Shown here: positions 54,254 to 63,808 of the stretch, piece by piece
Layout of the letters: the number at the start of each line of letters is the position of its first letter
Numbering within the stretch: the stretch's first letter is position 1
Source of the DNA: CADCTB01 sp964479465
GTDB lineage: Bacteria; Actinomycetota; Acidimicrobiia; Acidimicrobiales; AC-14
NCBI GenBank assembly: GCA_964479465.1
Contig: CAYZMG010000012.1
Coordinates: 9,613 to 73,612, forward strand
Length of the DNA: 64,000 bases
Direction of reading: 5' to 3'
Program-made: the position numbers and the translations under genes
The notes under the pieces: generated by a model
What the model saw: the letters and a program-made list of their open reading frames with translations, nothing else
Told to the model about the DNA's origin: nothing
Databases searched by the model: none

Positions 54254-55291
54254 ATGCCTACCCAGCTCGTCCAGGGTCTGCTTGATCCGGCGATCCTGTT
54301 CTTTGTCCTCGGGGTGTTGATCGGTGCAGTCCGCTCCAATCTGGAGATCCCGCCGGCTCTCGCGAAGTTCTTCTCGCTCTACCTCCTGGTCGCCCTGGGC
54401 CTCAAGGGCGGCGCCGAGCTGGCTATCGGCGGGCTCCCAGCGACGGGAGCGCTGGCTCTGCTCGCAGCGATGCTGATGGCCACCGTGGTCCCGTGCTACA
54501 GCTTCGTGATCCTGCGCCTCCGCCGTTGCGACCCCTTCAACGCGGCCGCCATCGCTGCCACCTATGGCTCCGTTAGTGCCGTTACGTTCATCACCGCCCA
54601 GCAGTTCCTCGGTCGGAACGAGATCGAGTTCGGCGGCTACATGGCGGTGGCGTTGGTACTGATGGAATCGCCGGCGATCGTCATGGCGGTGCTGCTCGCC
54701 ACACTCGCGCGAAACCGGCAGGCCCAGCAGGCGGTTGCCCACGGTGCGGCAACTGTCAACGCAGGTCCGGAGCTTGAGGATCCACCGCGGCCGTCCTCGC
54801 TGTCCATGAAGAGAGTGTTGCACGAAGCCTTCACGGACGGCGCCCACCTCCTGCTGATCGGCAGCCTGCTCATCGGCTTCGTCACCGGCGAGCGGGGGAA
54901 GGAGATGATGCAGCCGTTCACGGCTGACATCTTCAAGGGCATCCTCGCGTTCTTCCTGCTCGAACTGGGTCTGCTGGTCGCGCGCCAGCTGCTCGAGTCG
55001 CAAGCGCTCCTGGGGCGCTTCCTGATCGGGTTCGCTGGCGTAATGCCGGTGGTCAACGCCAGTCTCGCTCTGGGGCTCGGCCGGCTCCTTGGGCTGAGCC
55101 AGGGCGATGCCGTGCTGGTCGCGGTGCTGGCTTCAAGCGCGTCCTACATAGTGGTACCGGCCATAGTCCGCTATGCGATTCCGGAGGCTCAGCCGGGCGT
55201 GTACTTCACGATGGCTCTCGCGGTGACGTTCCCCTTCAACATTCTCGTCGGCATCCCGCTGTACTTCTGGATGAGCGGTCTCGCGTGGTGA
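54254..55291 (+). CDS. sbtA: SbtA-type sodium-dependent bicarbonate transporter
   Basis: 345 aa, about ten membrane helices in two inverted halves: LLDPAILFFVLGVLIGAV, FFSLYLLVALGLKGGAEL, GALALLAAMLMATVVPC, YGSVSAVTFITAQQFL; then GILAFFLLELGLLVARQL, and DAVLVAVLASSASYIVVP. The paired SVSAVTF and SSASYIVVP segments match the substrate and sodium sites of SbtA. A cytoplasmic loop lies near residues 155-185. The SbtB-like gene is 137 bp behind, as in other SbtA systems. Confidence 0.92.
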   Translation: MPTQLVQGLLDPAILFFVLGVLIGAVRSNLEIPPALAKFFSLYLLVALGLKGGAELAIGGLPATGALALLAAMLMATVVPCYSFVILRLRRCDPFNAAAIAATYGSVSAVTFITAQQFLGRNEIEFGGYMAVALVLMESPAIVMAVLLATLARNRQAQQAVAHGAATVNAGPELEDPPRPSSLSMKRVLHEAFTDGAHLLLIGSLLIGFVTGERGKEMMQPFTADIFKGILAFFLLELGLLVARQLLESQALLGRFLIGFAGVMPVVNASLALGLGRLLGLSQGDAVLVAVLASSASYIVVPAIVRYAIPEAQPGVYFTMALAVTFPFNILVGIPLYFWMSGLAW

Positions 55292-55427
55292 ACATTGATG
55301 GTGTCGCGCATCCACGGGTCATCTCAGTCTCGTTGCCGCCTACCCTCCGGGCACCAGCGGCGGATGAAGAACGGGTTACGACAGAATGGCGCACCCCTAC
55401 TGCATCGACCCGCCGGAGGCCGTGAAC

Positions 55428-55742
55428 ATGAGAACCCTTGAGCACAAGAAACTGCTGATGGTCATCGCCCCGAGTGAGCTGCAGGCCCTGGTCGTGGAGA
55501 CGGCACGCCACCGTGGCGTAGGCGGCTACACGATCGTGCCCGCCACGGGCGCTGGCGAGTCGGGGTTGCGCTCGGGAATGCTCAGCAGCGATTCGAACGT
55601 CGTGATCTACATCATCATGTCCGAACCACGCCTGCTGAAAGTTCTCGAGGACCTCGACGCTCTGATGAGCGTAGGCCACCGCTTGAAGGCGCTCGTGTCG
55701 GACATTGCGATCATGCCGCGCAAGCCGGCCGTTCCCGGGTAG
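55428..55742 (+). CDS. sbtB: SbtB-like PII signalling protein
   Basis: 104 aa from ATG 55428, which has GGAGG upstream; an ATG at 55386 is less likely. The PII fold is visible: KKLLMVIAPSELQALVVETA (strand-helix), HRGVGGYTIVPATGAGESG (T-loop region, short), NVVIYIIMSEPRLLKVLEDL. SbtB binds cAMP, AMP or ATP and gates SbtA in cyanobacteria. Its place right behind sbtA supports this role. Confidence 0.88.
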   Translation: MRTLEHKKLLMVIAPSELQALVVETARHRGVGGYTIVPATGAGESGLRSGMLSSDSNVVIYIIMSEPRLLKVLEDLDALMSVGHRLKALVSDIAIMPRKPAVPG

Positions 55743-55871
55743 CTGGGGGACGATCTACCGGCCGGTATGCCGACCTTCGGCCTCTCGACCGGGTCCGACG
55801 GCCAAAGCGCCGCCTCACTTCAGCAGGACCTTGGGGCGAACCTCCCCCGGCGATAAGGACGCGCTTGCCGT

Positions 55872-56381
55872 TCAGCAGGGTGTGGCCCCGCCATAGAGGT
55901 GGGCGTCGGAGTCCCGTGAGGCATCGGCCATGTCGGCCTGGTGGGCTCGGACGGCGGCGCAGATGGCAGGGTCGGAGATTCCGATGATCCGGGCGGCGAG
56001 GAGGGCGGCGTTGGCGGCGCCGCCGATGGCGACGGTGGCGACGGGTATGCCGGTAGGCATCTGCACGATCGACATGAGCGAGTCGAGGCCGGCGAGGTAC
56101 CGGGACGGGACGGGGACGCCGATGACCGGCAAGGTGGTGACCGCGGCGAGCATGCCGGGCAGATGGGCGGCGCCTCCAGCCGCGCCGATGAGGACCCGTA
56201 GGCCCCGATCGGCGGCGGTGGTCCCGTAGTCGAGCAAGTCCCAGGGAGTGCGGTGCGCCGAGAGGATCCGCACCTCGTGGGGGAGGCCAAGCCCGTCGAG
56301 CACGTCGGATGCCGCCGCCATGGTGTCGAGGTCCGAGGCGCTGCCCATGGCGATGCCGACGAGGGGTGCGATGCCGGTCAT
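55872..56381 (-). CDS. purE: N5-carboxyaminoimidazole ribonucleotide mutase
   Basis: 169 aa class I PurE: VGIAMGSASDLDTM at residues 8-21, ILSAHRTPWDLLDY near 45 with the catalytic His, GAAGGAAHLPGMLAA near 75. It moves the carboxylate from N5 to C4 in purine synthesis and uses the product of PurK, whose gene overlaps its start by 4 bp. The supply of bicarbonate to PurK may link this pair with sbtAB nearby, although that is conjecture. Confidence 0.93.
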   Translation of the reverse strand: MTGIAPLVGIAMGSASDLDTMAAASDVLDGLGLPHEVRILSAHRTPWDLLDYGTTAADRGLRVLIGAAGGAAHLPGMLAAVTTLPVIGVPVPSRYLAGLDSLMSIVQMPTGIPVATVAIGGAANAALLAARIIGISDPAICAAVRAHQADMADASRDSDAHLYGGATPC

Positions 56382-57553
56382 GGTTCGGCGAGGATCACCG
56401 CGGCGGCTCGGGCGGTGCCGAGGGCCTCGTCGGGGTCGGAGCCCACGGCGGTGACGTGGCCGAGCTTTCGCCCAGGGATGGGGGCTTTGGCGTAGAGGTG
56501 CACGTTGGCTCCAGGGACGGCGAGAGCTGCGGGCAGGTTCTGGAGCGGGTCGGTCCCGGCGGCGTTGCCGATGACGTTCACGGTTGCGGCCGCGGGTGCG
56601 ACCATGGCGGTGGATCCAAGAGGCCAGTCGAGGATCCCTCGCAGGTGGTTGTGGAACTGGGAGGTGACCGTAGCCTCGATGGTGGCGTGCCCGGAATTGT
56701 GGGGGCGTGCGGCGAGCTCGTTGACGACGAGGTCGCCTTCGCAGGTGAGAAACAGCTCGACGGCGAGGATGCCGGTGGCGTCGATGCCGTCGGCGATCGA
56801 CTTCGCGAGGCGCGACGCTGCGTCCGCTACAGAGTGGGGTATCGCGGCCGGCATGACGAGCTCGCGGCACATGCCATCGACCTGGCGGGTCTCCACTACC
56901 GGGTAGGCGGCGGTGAAGCCCGAGGGGTTGCGGGCGACGAGAACAGCGAGCTCGGTGGCTATGGCGACGTTGGCCTCGACCAGCCAGCCTCCGGGGGTAT
57001 CGGTGCGGAGCACGGCCCGGGCGGTGGCGAGGTCCTCGACGAGGTGCACCCCGCGGCCGTCGTACCCGCCGCGGCGGGACTTCACCACCACCGGCCACCC
57101 CCAGCGCTCCGCTAAGGCGGCCACCGCGTCGGTGTCGCCGGGATCGGCGGGGGCATGGGGCGGCACCCGGAACCCGAGGTGCTCGAGGGTGCGGCGGGCC
57201 AGGAGCTTGTCCTGGGCGAGCCCGACTGCTTCGGCGCGGGGCCGCAGTGTGTACCCGGCCGCCTGCAGCGTGTGCAGGTGCTCGATGGGGACGTGCTCGT
57301 GGTCCAGCGTGACGACCTCGCACCGCTCGGCGAGGGTGCGCAGCATCTGGAGCGAGTCGTGGGGGCCGCGCAGGTGGTGCGCCCCCGCCACCACCGCTGG
57401 CTCGGTCGCCGACGGGGCCAGGACCTCCAGAAAGATGCCGAGGTCGACGGCGGCCTGGTGCGTCATCCGGGCGAGCTGGCCCCCGCCCACCATGCCGACG
57501 CGAGCCGACACTAGACCTTCGCGGGTGACGGTCGGAACGGTTGCCGGGATCAC
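56378..57553 (-). CDS. purK: N5-carboxyaminoimidazole ribonucleotide synthase
   Basis: 391 aa ATP-grasp enzyme that makes N5-CAIR from AIR, ATP and bicarbonate. MVGGGQLARMTHQAA at about 20-35, TLDHEHVPIEHL near 80, PVVVKSRRGGYDGRGVHLV near 150, and NELAARPHNSGHATIEA near 270 are family marks. Its last bases overlap the purE start, so the two form an operon. Confidence 0.93.
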   Translation of the reverse strand: MIPATVPTVTREGLVSARVGMVGGGQLARMTHQAAVDLGIFLEVLAPSATEPAVVAGAHHLRGPHDSLQMLRTLAERCEVVTLDHEHVPIEHLHTLQAAGYTLRPRAEAVGLAQDKLLARRTLEHLGFRVPPHAPADPGDTDAVAALAERWGWPVVVKSRRGGYDGRGVHLVEDLATARAVLRTDTPGGWLVEANVAIATELAVLVARNPSGFTAAYPVVETRQVDGMCRELVMPAAIPHSVADAASRLAKSIADGIDATGILAVELFLTCEGDLVVNELAARPHNSGHATIEATVTSQFHNHLRGILDWPLGSTAMVAPAAATVNVIGNAAGTDPLQNLPAALAVPGANVHLYAKAPIPGRKLGHVTAVGSDPDEALGTARAAAVILAEP

Positions 57554-58267
57554 CCGAGGGGCTCTGGACTGCTCACGAAGGTCTGGGAGACCACATGGCC
57601 CGGGTCGATCCGCATGCGGTCACTCCGGCGATGGTGAACACCTCACTGATCACGGGCAGGTCGTCGGCGGCACCGAACACCTTGATCTTGGCCATCGTGG
57701 GGAGACCCCTTCGGTTCATACCGGTACCCCCGGGTGATTCCGCCGATCGTTTCCCGTGGTGCCACGGCTCCCATGTGACGGTAGGCCCGCCGCAGCTGCC
57801 TTCGGTGGGATCGGCGCGTGGAGTGCCAAGGCGACCCAACCCCGTCGAACTGGCCGAGGGCGCCGTTGCGGTCCTCGGTCGTCATCCGTTCCATGGTGCC
57901 TGCACGATGGTGATCGATGGCGAGCGCGATCCCGCCGGGGTTGACCCGGTTGTCGTGCCAATCTAGGAACGTTCGGTAAACCAGATCGCGTCCAGCTGTC
58001 ATCGAGCGGAACCCACCGATGAACGCGGCGATGCAAACCAGGTCGATGCGGGCGGGCCCGCCCTACGCGGGTGGCTCGTCGTGCCTCCAGGTTGGCGGCC
58101 CCGCCGGAGGAGCAATGGGTCGGGCGGCGAGGGCCGATTCATGATATCAACCGTACGGCGCCAAGCTGTCGCCCGCCAGTGTTGAGCGCCACGCTGGTTG
58201 AGCACGCTGTGAAGTCCAGGCGACAATCAGCCTGAGCACGATTCCGGTCGCCGGGTCGCGCCGTGTC
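57554..58267. other. Region upstream of purK, no sure gene
   Basis: A minus-strand ATG at 57695 gives 40 codons (MAKIKVFGAADDLPVISEV), and another at 58002 gives a frame with TAGRDLVYRTFLDWHDNRVN. Both may be remnants. The purK promoter should lie at its left edge. Confidence 0.35.
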
Positions 58268-58350
58268 GGCGGCCATTGAGAACCTGGCCGGAGACGGCCA
58301 AAAGAACTGACAAACGCTGGCGGCCACCGAAAACTGCGCGGTGGCGGCCA
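58268..58350. repeat. GGCGGCCA direct repeats, possible IS end
   Basis: GGCGGCCA at 58268-58275, 58319-58326 and 58343-58350, with tggccgg between. Repeated short boxes of this sort occur at the ends of IS21-type elements. The integrase remnant stops right here, so an insertion may have cut it. Confidence 0.4.
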
Positions 58351-59090
58351 CTAGATCTGCCTTTCCGATGGGCCGAGTGGCGCTGGGCGAAGCTGTGGCG
58401 CAACGAGTAGATGGTGATCTTCGAACGATCGTAGGGCTCGCCGTCCTCTCCCTCCAGCTCCGGGAGCGCGTCCAGCCAGGTCCTGAAGTGCAGGTCGAAG
58501 GTGCTCACGTTCATGCCCTTGGTGCCTCGGGGGTTCATCACCGGGGCGGGAAAGAGGGCCAGAGCCGAACGCTCGGTGCCCGGATAGCGGGCGGCGATGC
58601 GAGCTTGCTGGGCGCGGATGATCTCGGCCGTCCCGTCGTCGATCGGCAGTCGGTAGCCGACGACGCCCACCTTGGGCATGTCGTACACGAGCACCGGAGC
58701 TCGCCGCATCTGTCCCGCCTCGTCGACCACGTCCTCGTGCTCCAGGCACTCGAGGCGCAGCCCGCACAACTCGCCTGTCCGCCGGCCGACTTGTGCAGCG
58801 AGCTCGACCATGGCCCGGCGGTCAGGGCCGAACTCCTCCTCGAGCACGGCGAGGGCGTCTGGGGCAGCGCCTTGCCCTGCTCCTCGCGAGAGCCCTCCGG
58901 GACACGGGCGCTTCGGGGGAACACGACGTTCTCAGGCCGTGCATCGGGCCTACGGGACGGCTGAGGCCCAGAGCCCTGGCCTCGCGCAGGAACCGGTCGA
59001 GGTGCCCGGCTACATGGGGAACGCTCAGCCACTCATCTCGGATTGCCTGGAACGACACCGCGTCGAATCGTAGGTGTCCCGTAGATGCGC
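58350..59090 (-). pseudogene. Tyrosine recombinase, decayed
   Basis: Read on the minus strand: FDAVSFQAIRDEWLSVPHVA, HLDRFLREARALGLSRP, then a shift to PENVVFPRSARVPEGSREEQ, another shift to EEEFGPDRRAMVELAAQVGR, RTGELCGLRLECLE (first Arg) and IYSLRHSFAQRHSAH (His-x-x-Arg). The last His and Tyr are missing. At least two frameshifts and a truncation make it inactive. Confidence 0.8.
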
Positions 59091-59200
59091 TCGCTCGACA
59101 ACCCGGCGCGTCGTGGGAGCCGAGCCGATGACCGGTCCTCGAGCTGGCTAGGAGGACCGCCGATCGAAACTTGTCCGGGGTGGATGCGCGGCCCGACGAC

Positions 59201-62200
59201 CTATCCGCCCCGTTGGCCGACCATACGGCGTTCTGTCACCTGGCGCATCAGGTGGCGGTAGAGCTTCATGGTCTCCGGTGGGACCCCGCTCTCGGGGTCG
59301 AGTTGCTCGTGGGCCCAGCACTTGGCCTGAAGCCCCTGCTCGATCCCGTCGACATCGCCCAAGGCGCCCGCCGCCGTCATCCACGTGTCGAACAGCCCGA
59401 GCTGGGTCGGCAGGAGCAGCAGCCCGCGCTGGGTGGCCCATAGCGCCGTCTCGGGTTCCGTGGCCATGGCCACCTCGGCCAGCTCGTGAGCGGCCTTGGT
59501 CACCGCCAGGCGGATGTCGGTGACCAGATGTTCGCTGTCGGCCCAGGCGTAGGAGCCGCGGGGAACGTCGGCGAAGGGCTCCCCTTCGACCAGTTCCAGG
59601 GCCTCCCGGTAGAGGGCGATGGCCTTCGCCGTGTCGTGTCGGCTGGCGGCCTCGGCGGCGGCAGTGAGGGACTGGAAGAGTGTCCAGTCACATCCCACGC
59701 CGGAGCCGATCCCGTAGGCACCGTCGACAGCCATGGGCAGGTGCCAGCCCGAGTTCCCCTCGCCCAACTGCTTGCGCAGCCGGGAGACGGCCTGGTGGAA
59801 CGTGTCCGCCGATACCTCCTGGAGGCGCTCCCGCTCGCCGGGCCGGGCGCTCGCCAACTGCGCCGGCCAGCAGTGGGTGCGGAGCTCGCCGGCGGGGACC
59901 CGCCGCCTGGGCGCATAGACGGCCAGGTACACGAGGACCTCGACCAGCTTGCGCCGGCCCTTCGGCTCCTTGGCCCATCCGGTGACCTCCGGGGCTCGGC
60001 GCAGGATCGACACCCACACCTCGCAATCCTCTCGCCGGCGTATTGCCGGACGGCGGGCGCCGGCGGGCGCCGCGAACGGGATGGGGGCGGCGACATCCTC
60101 GACCTCGGCCACAGTGGCCAGAGCGTTCACGGCCGTGGCGATCACGGCCTCGTCCAGCCCACCCTGGTCGGCGACCACCACCGATGGTCCGTCGTCGATC
60201 AACCCAGACGGCGACCGGACCGTAGCGGGGCCCGTTTCGTCGGAGGTCTCGACAACGACCGATGCCCCCCCGTCGCGCTCATCGACAAAGTCGTCGACGC
60301 CAGCGAGGAACACGTCGAGCCCCAAGGGCTTGAGGACGGCCGTCCCCCCGGTCCCGACCACCAGTTGCCAGTCCGCTCCTGGGAGCGGCCCTGCACCGAC
60401 CAGGGCCACGCCGGTACGCGCCGCGGCGATGACGGCGAGCCGGTCAACGATGGGGGCGTCAGCGTCAGGGCCCACCACAATGACCATGGGGTACCAGGGC
60501 TCTGTTGTCACCTCACTGGCGACCCTGGCCGCCAAGGTGGTGACTCCGGCCAGACCGTCGGCCACGAACTCGGCGGTGCCGCGGGCCTCATCCGCCAACT
60601 CTTCACCGTCGCTCACCGCCCCTTCGAGGCTGGTGAAGGCGTCCAGGCCGCAGATGCGGAGGTCGACGCCCTGGGCCCAGCTGGCAGTGGCCAGCTCCAG
60701 GGCGACACCGGCCAGGAAGGCACGGACCCGGGTGGCGTCGCCCTCCACCGACAGGGCGCCGAAGCTCTCCAGGTCGGCGAGGATCGGGCCTTCCGGGGTT
60801 GAGCCCAGGCTGACCAGGGCAGGGGCCAGGACCGGGTAACCGCCGCCGCGACCCTGCAGCGCGGCCAGGTCGACGTCGGCGGGGACGCGCCACACGTGGC
60901 CCCCGTCGGCCGCCTCCCAACCCTCCGGTGCCACCGCCAACGGGTGGGCCAGGAGGACCTCCACCCCCATCTCGCCGGCCCGGACGCAGCGCAGTTCCGG
61001 CGTGGCGATCGGCGACGAGGTGGCCAGGGCGGCGGTGAGCGCCCGCAGGGTGGCGTCGATCCACTCCTCGGCCTGGTCGGCGGCGATCGACCGCGCCCGG
61101 CGTTCCAGCGGCTCCAGGGCGGCCTCCGCGCCCCGGACGACATCGCGTCCTGGCCGAGCCATCGACGCCTGGGCCACCCGACCCCGACGCAGCCTGGCCA
61201 GCCAACCCCCGAGGGCGAAGATGGGCAGCCCGAGCGCACCGGCCAGAGCGGCGCGGGTGGCCCACGGGCTGACGGCCACGACCGACCCCCTGCCTTGGGG
61301 CGTCGTCCCGTTCGTCGTCGCAGGCGCGGTTGGCGACGTCGCGGTTGGCGACGTCGACCGGCCCGCCACCGGCACGGTCACCGGTGGTGCATTGGCCATC
61401 ACGGTGGTCGTCGACGATCGGGCGGTGCTCGGCGGGGACACTGTTGTCGCCGGCGAGGCCGTCGCCGACTGCGCAGTCGGGGCAGGCGTAGCGGCGGCCG
61501 GCGCGATCGGGGCTGGCGCGGGTGGCAGGGGCGGCGCCGCCACCACGTCGGCACCGGTGGCGTCGGCGGGAAGGATGAGCTCCCATCCCGGGTAGACCCA
61601 GCTCCTGGGCTCCTCGCCGAGGCGACGGCCGTCGGGCTGTACCCGCTCGGCGTTGAGGTCGCGGATCTCCGTCCACCGGAACGGGTCACCCAGGAAGCGC
61701 TCGGCGATGTTCCACAGGCAGTCCCGGCGGTCGGCCCAGGTGTGGACCACGTAGCTCGGCGCACTGGTCACGGCGACGACGGGCACGGCCTGGGTTGCCG
61801 GCACCGCCGGACCGAGAAGGGGTTCGGCCATGGCCTTGGTGACGCTCAGCACCACCGGGATACGCGGCGCAGGGGCGCCAATGGCGGCACTCGGCACCAG
61901 GGGAGCGGCCAACAGCAGGCCGCCCACCAGCCAACTGGCCAGCCGCTGGGACAGACCCCGGCGACCGCCGACCGCGAACACCTCCGGCGCCACACCGACG
62001 GCGATCGTGGGAGCGTTCCGGCGGGCCCGCAGTTCGATGCGGAGCTGGCTGACCACGTGGCGCAGCACCTGGGCCCACAGCACCCAGAACACCAGGGCCA
62101 GCAGGCCGAGCACGAAGCGCTCGTCGGGCTCCCATCCCTCGGCCAGGGCGGTGCGGACCTCGTCGAGTTCCGGCAGGCCGTGGGGCAGCGGCCAACCCAC

Positions 62201-62296
62201 CACCACGACGAGCAGCGCCGGCAGTCCGCCGGCCAGCGCCCCCAGGCCGAACACCGAGCCCGCGGCCCGCAGGAGCCGTCGTGGCGTGCCCATCAC
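59201..62296 (-). CDS. Membrane LysM-BTAD protein
   Basis: 1031 aa from GTG 62296 (ATG 62293 follows). Membrane helices at about 10-35, 60-85 and 120-145; a LysM-like domain at about 180-245 (YVVHTWADRRDCLWNIAERF ... WVYPGWELILP); a Thr/Ala/Pro linker to 340; another helix near 350-370; a Rossmann-like part to about 760; then a winged helix (RRKLVEVLVYLAVYAP) and a BTAD helical domain (ALYREALELVEGEPF). The DNA-binding half is linked to a wall-binding half. It is coupled to the TadG-like gene upstream. Confidence 0.85.
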   Translation of the reverse strand: MMGTPRRLLRAAGSVFGLGALAGGLPALLVVVVGWPLPHGLPELDEVRTALAEGWEPDERFVLGLLALVFWVLWAQVLRHVVSQLRIELRARRNAPTIAVGVAPEVFAVGGRRGLSQRLASWLVGGLLLAAPLVPSAAIGAPAPRIPVVLSVTKAMAEPLLGPAVPATQAVPVVAVTSAPSYVVHTWADRRDCLWNIAERFLGDPFRWTEIRDLNAERVQPDGRRLGEEPRSWVYPGWELILPADATGADVVAAPPLPPAPAPIAPAAATPAPTAQSATASPATTVSPPSTARSSTTTVMANAPPVTVPVAGRSTSPTATSPTAPATTNGTTPQGRGSVVAVSPWATRAALAGALGLPIFALGGWLARLRRGRVAQASMARPGRDVVRGAEAALEPLERRARSIAADQAEEWIDATLRALTAALATSSPIATPELRCVRAGEMGVEVLLAHPLAVAPEGWEAADGGHVWRVPADVDLAALQGRGGGYPVLAPALVSLGSTPEGPILADLESFGALSVEGDATRVRAFLAGVALELATASWAQGVDLRICGLDAFTSLEGAVSDGEELADEARGTAEFVADGLAGVTTLAARVASEVTTEPWYPMVIVVGPDADAPIVDRLAVIAAARTGVALVGAGPLPGADWQLVVGTGGTAVLKPLGLDVFLAGVDDFVDERDGGASVVVETSDETGPATVRSPSGLIDDGPSVVVADQGGLDEAVIATAVNALATVAEVEDVAAPIPFAAPAGARRPAIRRREDCEVWVSILRRAPEVTGWAKEPKGRRKLVEVLVYLAVYAPRRRVPAGELRTHCWPAQLASARPGERERLQEVSADTFHQAVSRLRKQLGEGNSGWHLPMAVDGAYGIGSGVGCDWTLFQSLTAAAEAASRHDTAKAIALYREALELVEGEPFADVPRGSYAWADSEHLVTDIRLAVTKAAHELAEVAMATEPETALWATQRGLLLLPTQLGLFDTWMTAAGALGDVDGIEQGLQAKCWAHEQLDPESGVPPETMKLYRHLMRQVTERRMVGQRGG

Positions 62297-62721
62297 GGTG
62301 CCTCCTCGACGTCGATGCCCCGCACCGAGCGGGCAGTTCCCCTCCCGTTGACCGTCACTGAGCCGATGCCGATGATGCGCAGCAGCGACGTCGGCTGGTC
62401 GAAGCTGACGTTCACCGTCACCTCGTTGGCGCTGACGGTCACGCTGCCGGAGTGGCCGGTCGCCCCCAGGAAGCCCTGGGCGGCAGCGTCGGCGGCGCCG
62501 GGGTCCAGGGTGATCTCACCGGAGGTCCGGTAGGTGGAAGCAGCCAGGGCGTCGGCCCCCGCCCGTGCCGCTCCCTGGGCCTCGTCGATGGCCCGCCGAC
62601 GCGCGGCGAGCACGAGGCCGCCGTCGACCACGAAGCCGGCCAGGATCAGCAGGCCGACCATGGCCAGGCTGACGAACAGCGTCAGCTGCCCGCCCTCACC
62701 CCTGAGCCGACGCCGGTTCAT
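62293..62721 (-). CDS. TadG-like pseudopilin
   Basis: 142 aa from ATG 62721. GEGGQLTLFVSLAMVGLLIL is a typical TadG/TadE anchor with GFVVDGG after it; DEAQGAARAGADALA follows, as in Tad pseudopilins. It overlaps the LysM-BTAD start and the TadE gene end by 4 bp each. Confidence 0.8.
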   Translation of the reverse strand: MNRRRLRGEGGQLTLFVSLAMVGLLILAGFVVDGGLVLAARRRAIDEAQGAARAGADALAASTYRTSGEITLDPGAADAAAQGFLGATGHSGSVTVSANEVTVNVSFDQPTSLLRIIGIGSVTVNGRGTARSVRGIDVEEAP

Positions 62722-63314
62722 CCGATCCTCCGGTAACTGTCGACGACCGCCAGTCCCCGGGCCTGCATGGTCCTGGTGCCCGGCGTCCATAGACCGCTCA
62801 GGTCTGACAGCGAGATGGTGCAGGACAGCTCGACGCGAACCCAGCCGCCGGGGCGGAAATCGCTGGTGTCGACGCTGACGGTCAGGCCGGCACAGGTGAG
62901 GTCGTGGGCAGCCAGAGCGTTGTTGGCGGCGGCGCTGGCGGCTGCCTCGGCGTCACCAACGGTCCGAGCCATCGACCCGGCCCGGGCTGCATCACGGGCG
63001 GCAGCGTCGATGTCCTCACGGGCCAGGCCGAGCCGGCCGAGCCCGACCACCACGTAGACGAGCAGCAGGAAGGCGGGAACCAGCAGCACGAGCTCGAGGA
63101 CGGCAACACCCCGTTCGTCGGGGGCCACCGGGCCTACTTGCGCCCCCCGCTCACGACGTCGCCAGAACGTGGCGGCCCGTCGCGCGCCCGCCGCGAGAGC
63201 GAGGGCCAGTCCCGCGACGATGACCGTCCAGCCCTGACCCCGGGCGACGAGGGTCCCCCACGCCACCGCAAGCAGGGTCCCGACGCTCGCCACGGGTAGG
63301 AGGTCCTTGTTCAT
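62718..63314 (-). CDS. TadE-like pseudopilin with extra N-terminal helices
   Basis: 198 aa. Two helices at residues 5-50 (ASVGTLLAVAWGTLVARG, GWTVIVAGLALALAAG) precede the normal TadE start DERGVAVLELVLLVPAFLLL near 70. AREDIDAAARDAARAGSMAR follows. The first part may be an old separate gene fused in frame. Overlaps both neighbours by 4 bp. Confidence 0.8.
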   Translation of the reverse strand: MNKDLLPVASVGTLLAVAWGTLVARGQGWTVIVAGLALALAAGARRAATFWRRRERGAQVGPVAPDERGVAVLELVLLVPAFLLLVYVVVGLGRLGLAREDIDAAARDAARAGSMARTVGDAEAAASAAANNALAAHDLTCAGLTVSVDTSDFRPGGWVRVELSCTISLSDLSGLWTPGTRTMQARGLAVVDSYRRIG

Positions 63315-63772
63315 GGCCCGGCCAGGTCGGGGTCGAAGCGCTCGACCGGACCGGTGGCGACGGCCCGGATGCCGACACGCAGCAACGGGACGACCTGGGG
63401 CGCCTGGCCCCGGACCTCGACGCGGGCGCTGGCGGTGTCGCGGGCGACGTCGACCTGCGGGCTCAACACCAGGGCGGGCCCGGCCTGGGCCAGGAAGTCC
63501 TCGGCCTGGGCGCGGGCCGCCTCGGGTGTCCCGTCCGCCACCTGTGCCGCCCGGACACCCTCCTGGGCCGCGGCGGTGGCCAGGTGGGACGCATGGAAGT
63601 AGACGACGAACTGGGCCACCGTCATGACCAGGAACAGCACCACCGGGATGACGAGCACCACCGACAACGTGGCCACCCCGGCCTCCCCGCGCTTGCCGGC
63701 GCGCCGAGGAGCCCGGCTCTGGCCAAAGCCACGCACGGCCGTGGACTGCAGCGAAGGAGGGACGACGCTCAC
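63311..63772 (-). CDS. TadE-like pseudopilin
   Basis: 153 aa. KRGEAGVATLSVVLVIPVVL is the prepilin-like anchor at about 27-46; HLATAAAQEGVRAAQVADG follows, then a small beta domain. The glycine before VATLSV and polar residue at +5 position differ slightly from a true class III signal. Part of the Tad operon. Confidence 0.8.
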   Translation of the reverse strand: MSVVPPSLQSTAVRGFGQSRAPRRAGKRGEAGVATLSVVLVIPVVLFLVMTVAQFVVYFHASHLATAAAQEGVRAAQVADGTPEAARAQAEDFLAQAGPALVLSPQVDVARDTASARVEVRGQAPQVVPLLRVGIRAVATGPVERFDPDLAGP

Positions 63773-63808
63773 CGGCGACGGGGTCGACAGGGCTGTGGTT
63801 GACGGGCC

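Noticed and set aside
44641..59200. A right attachment site matching the tRNA-Gly 3' end
   Set aside because: I looked for the ttcgattctcgtcgcccgc core by eye and found no copy; it may lie outside the window or be too diverged.
59486..62533. Long plus-strand frames opposite the LysM-BTAD gene
   Set aside because: They mirror a well-supported minus-strand gene and show no domain.
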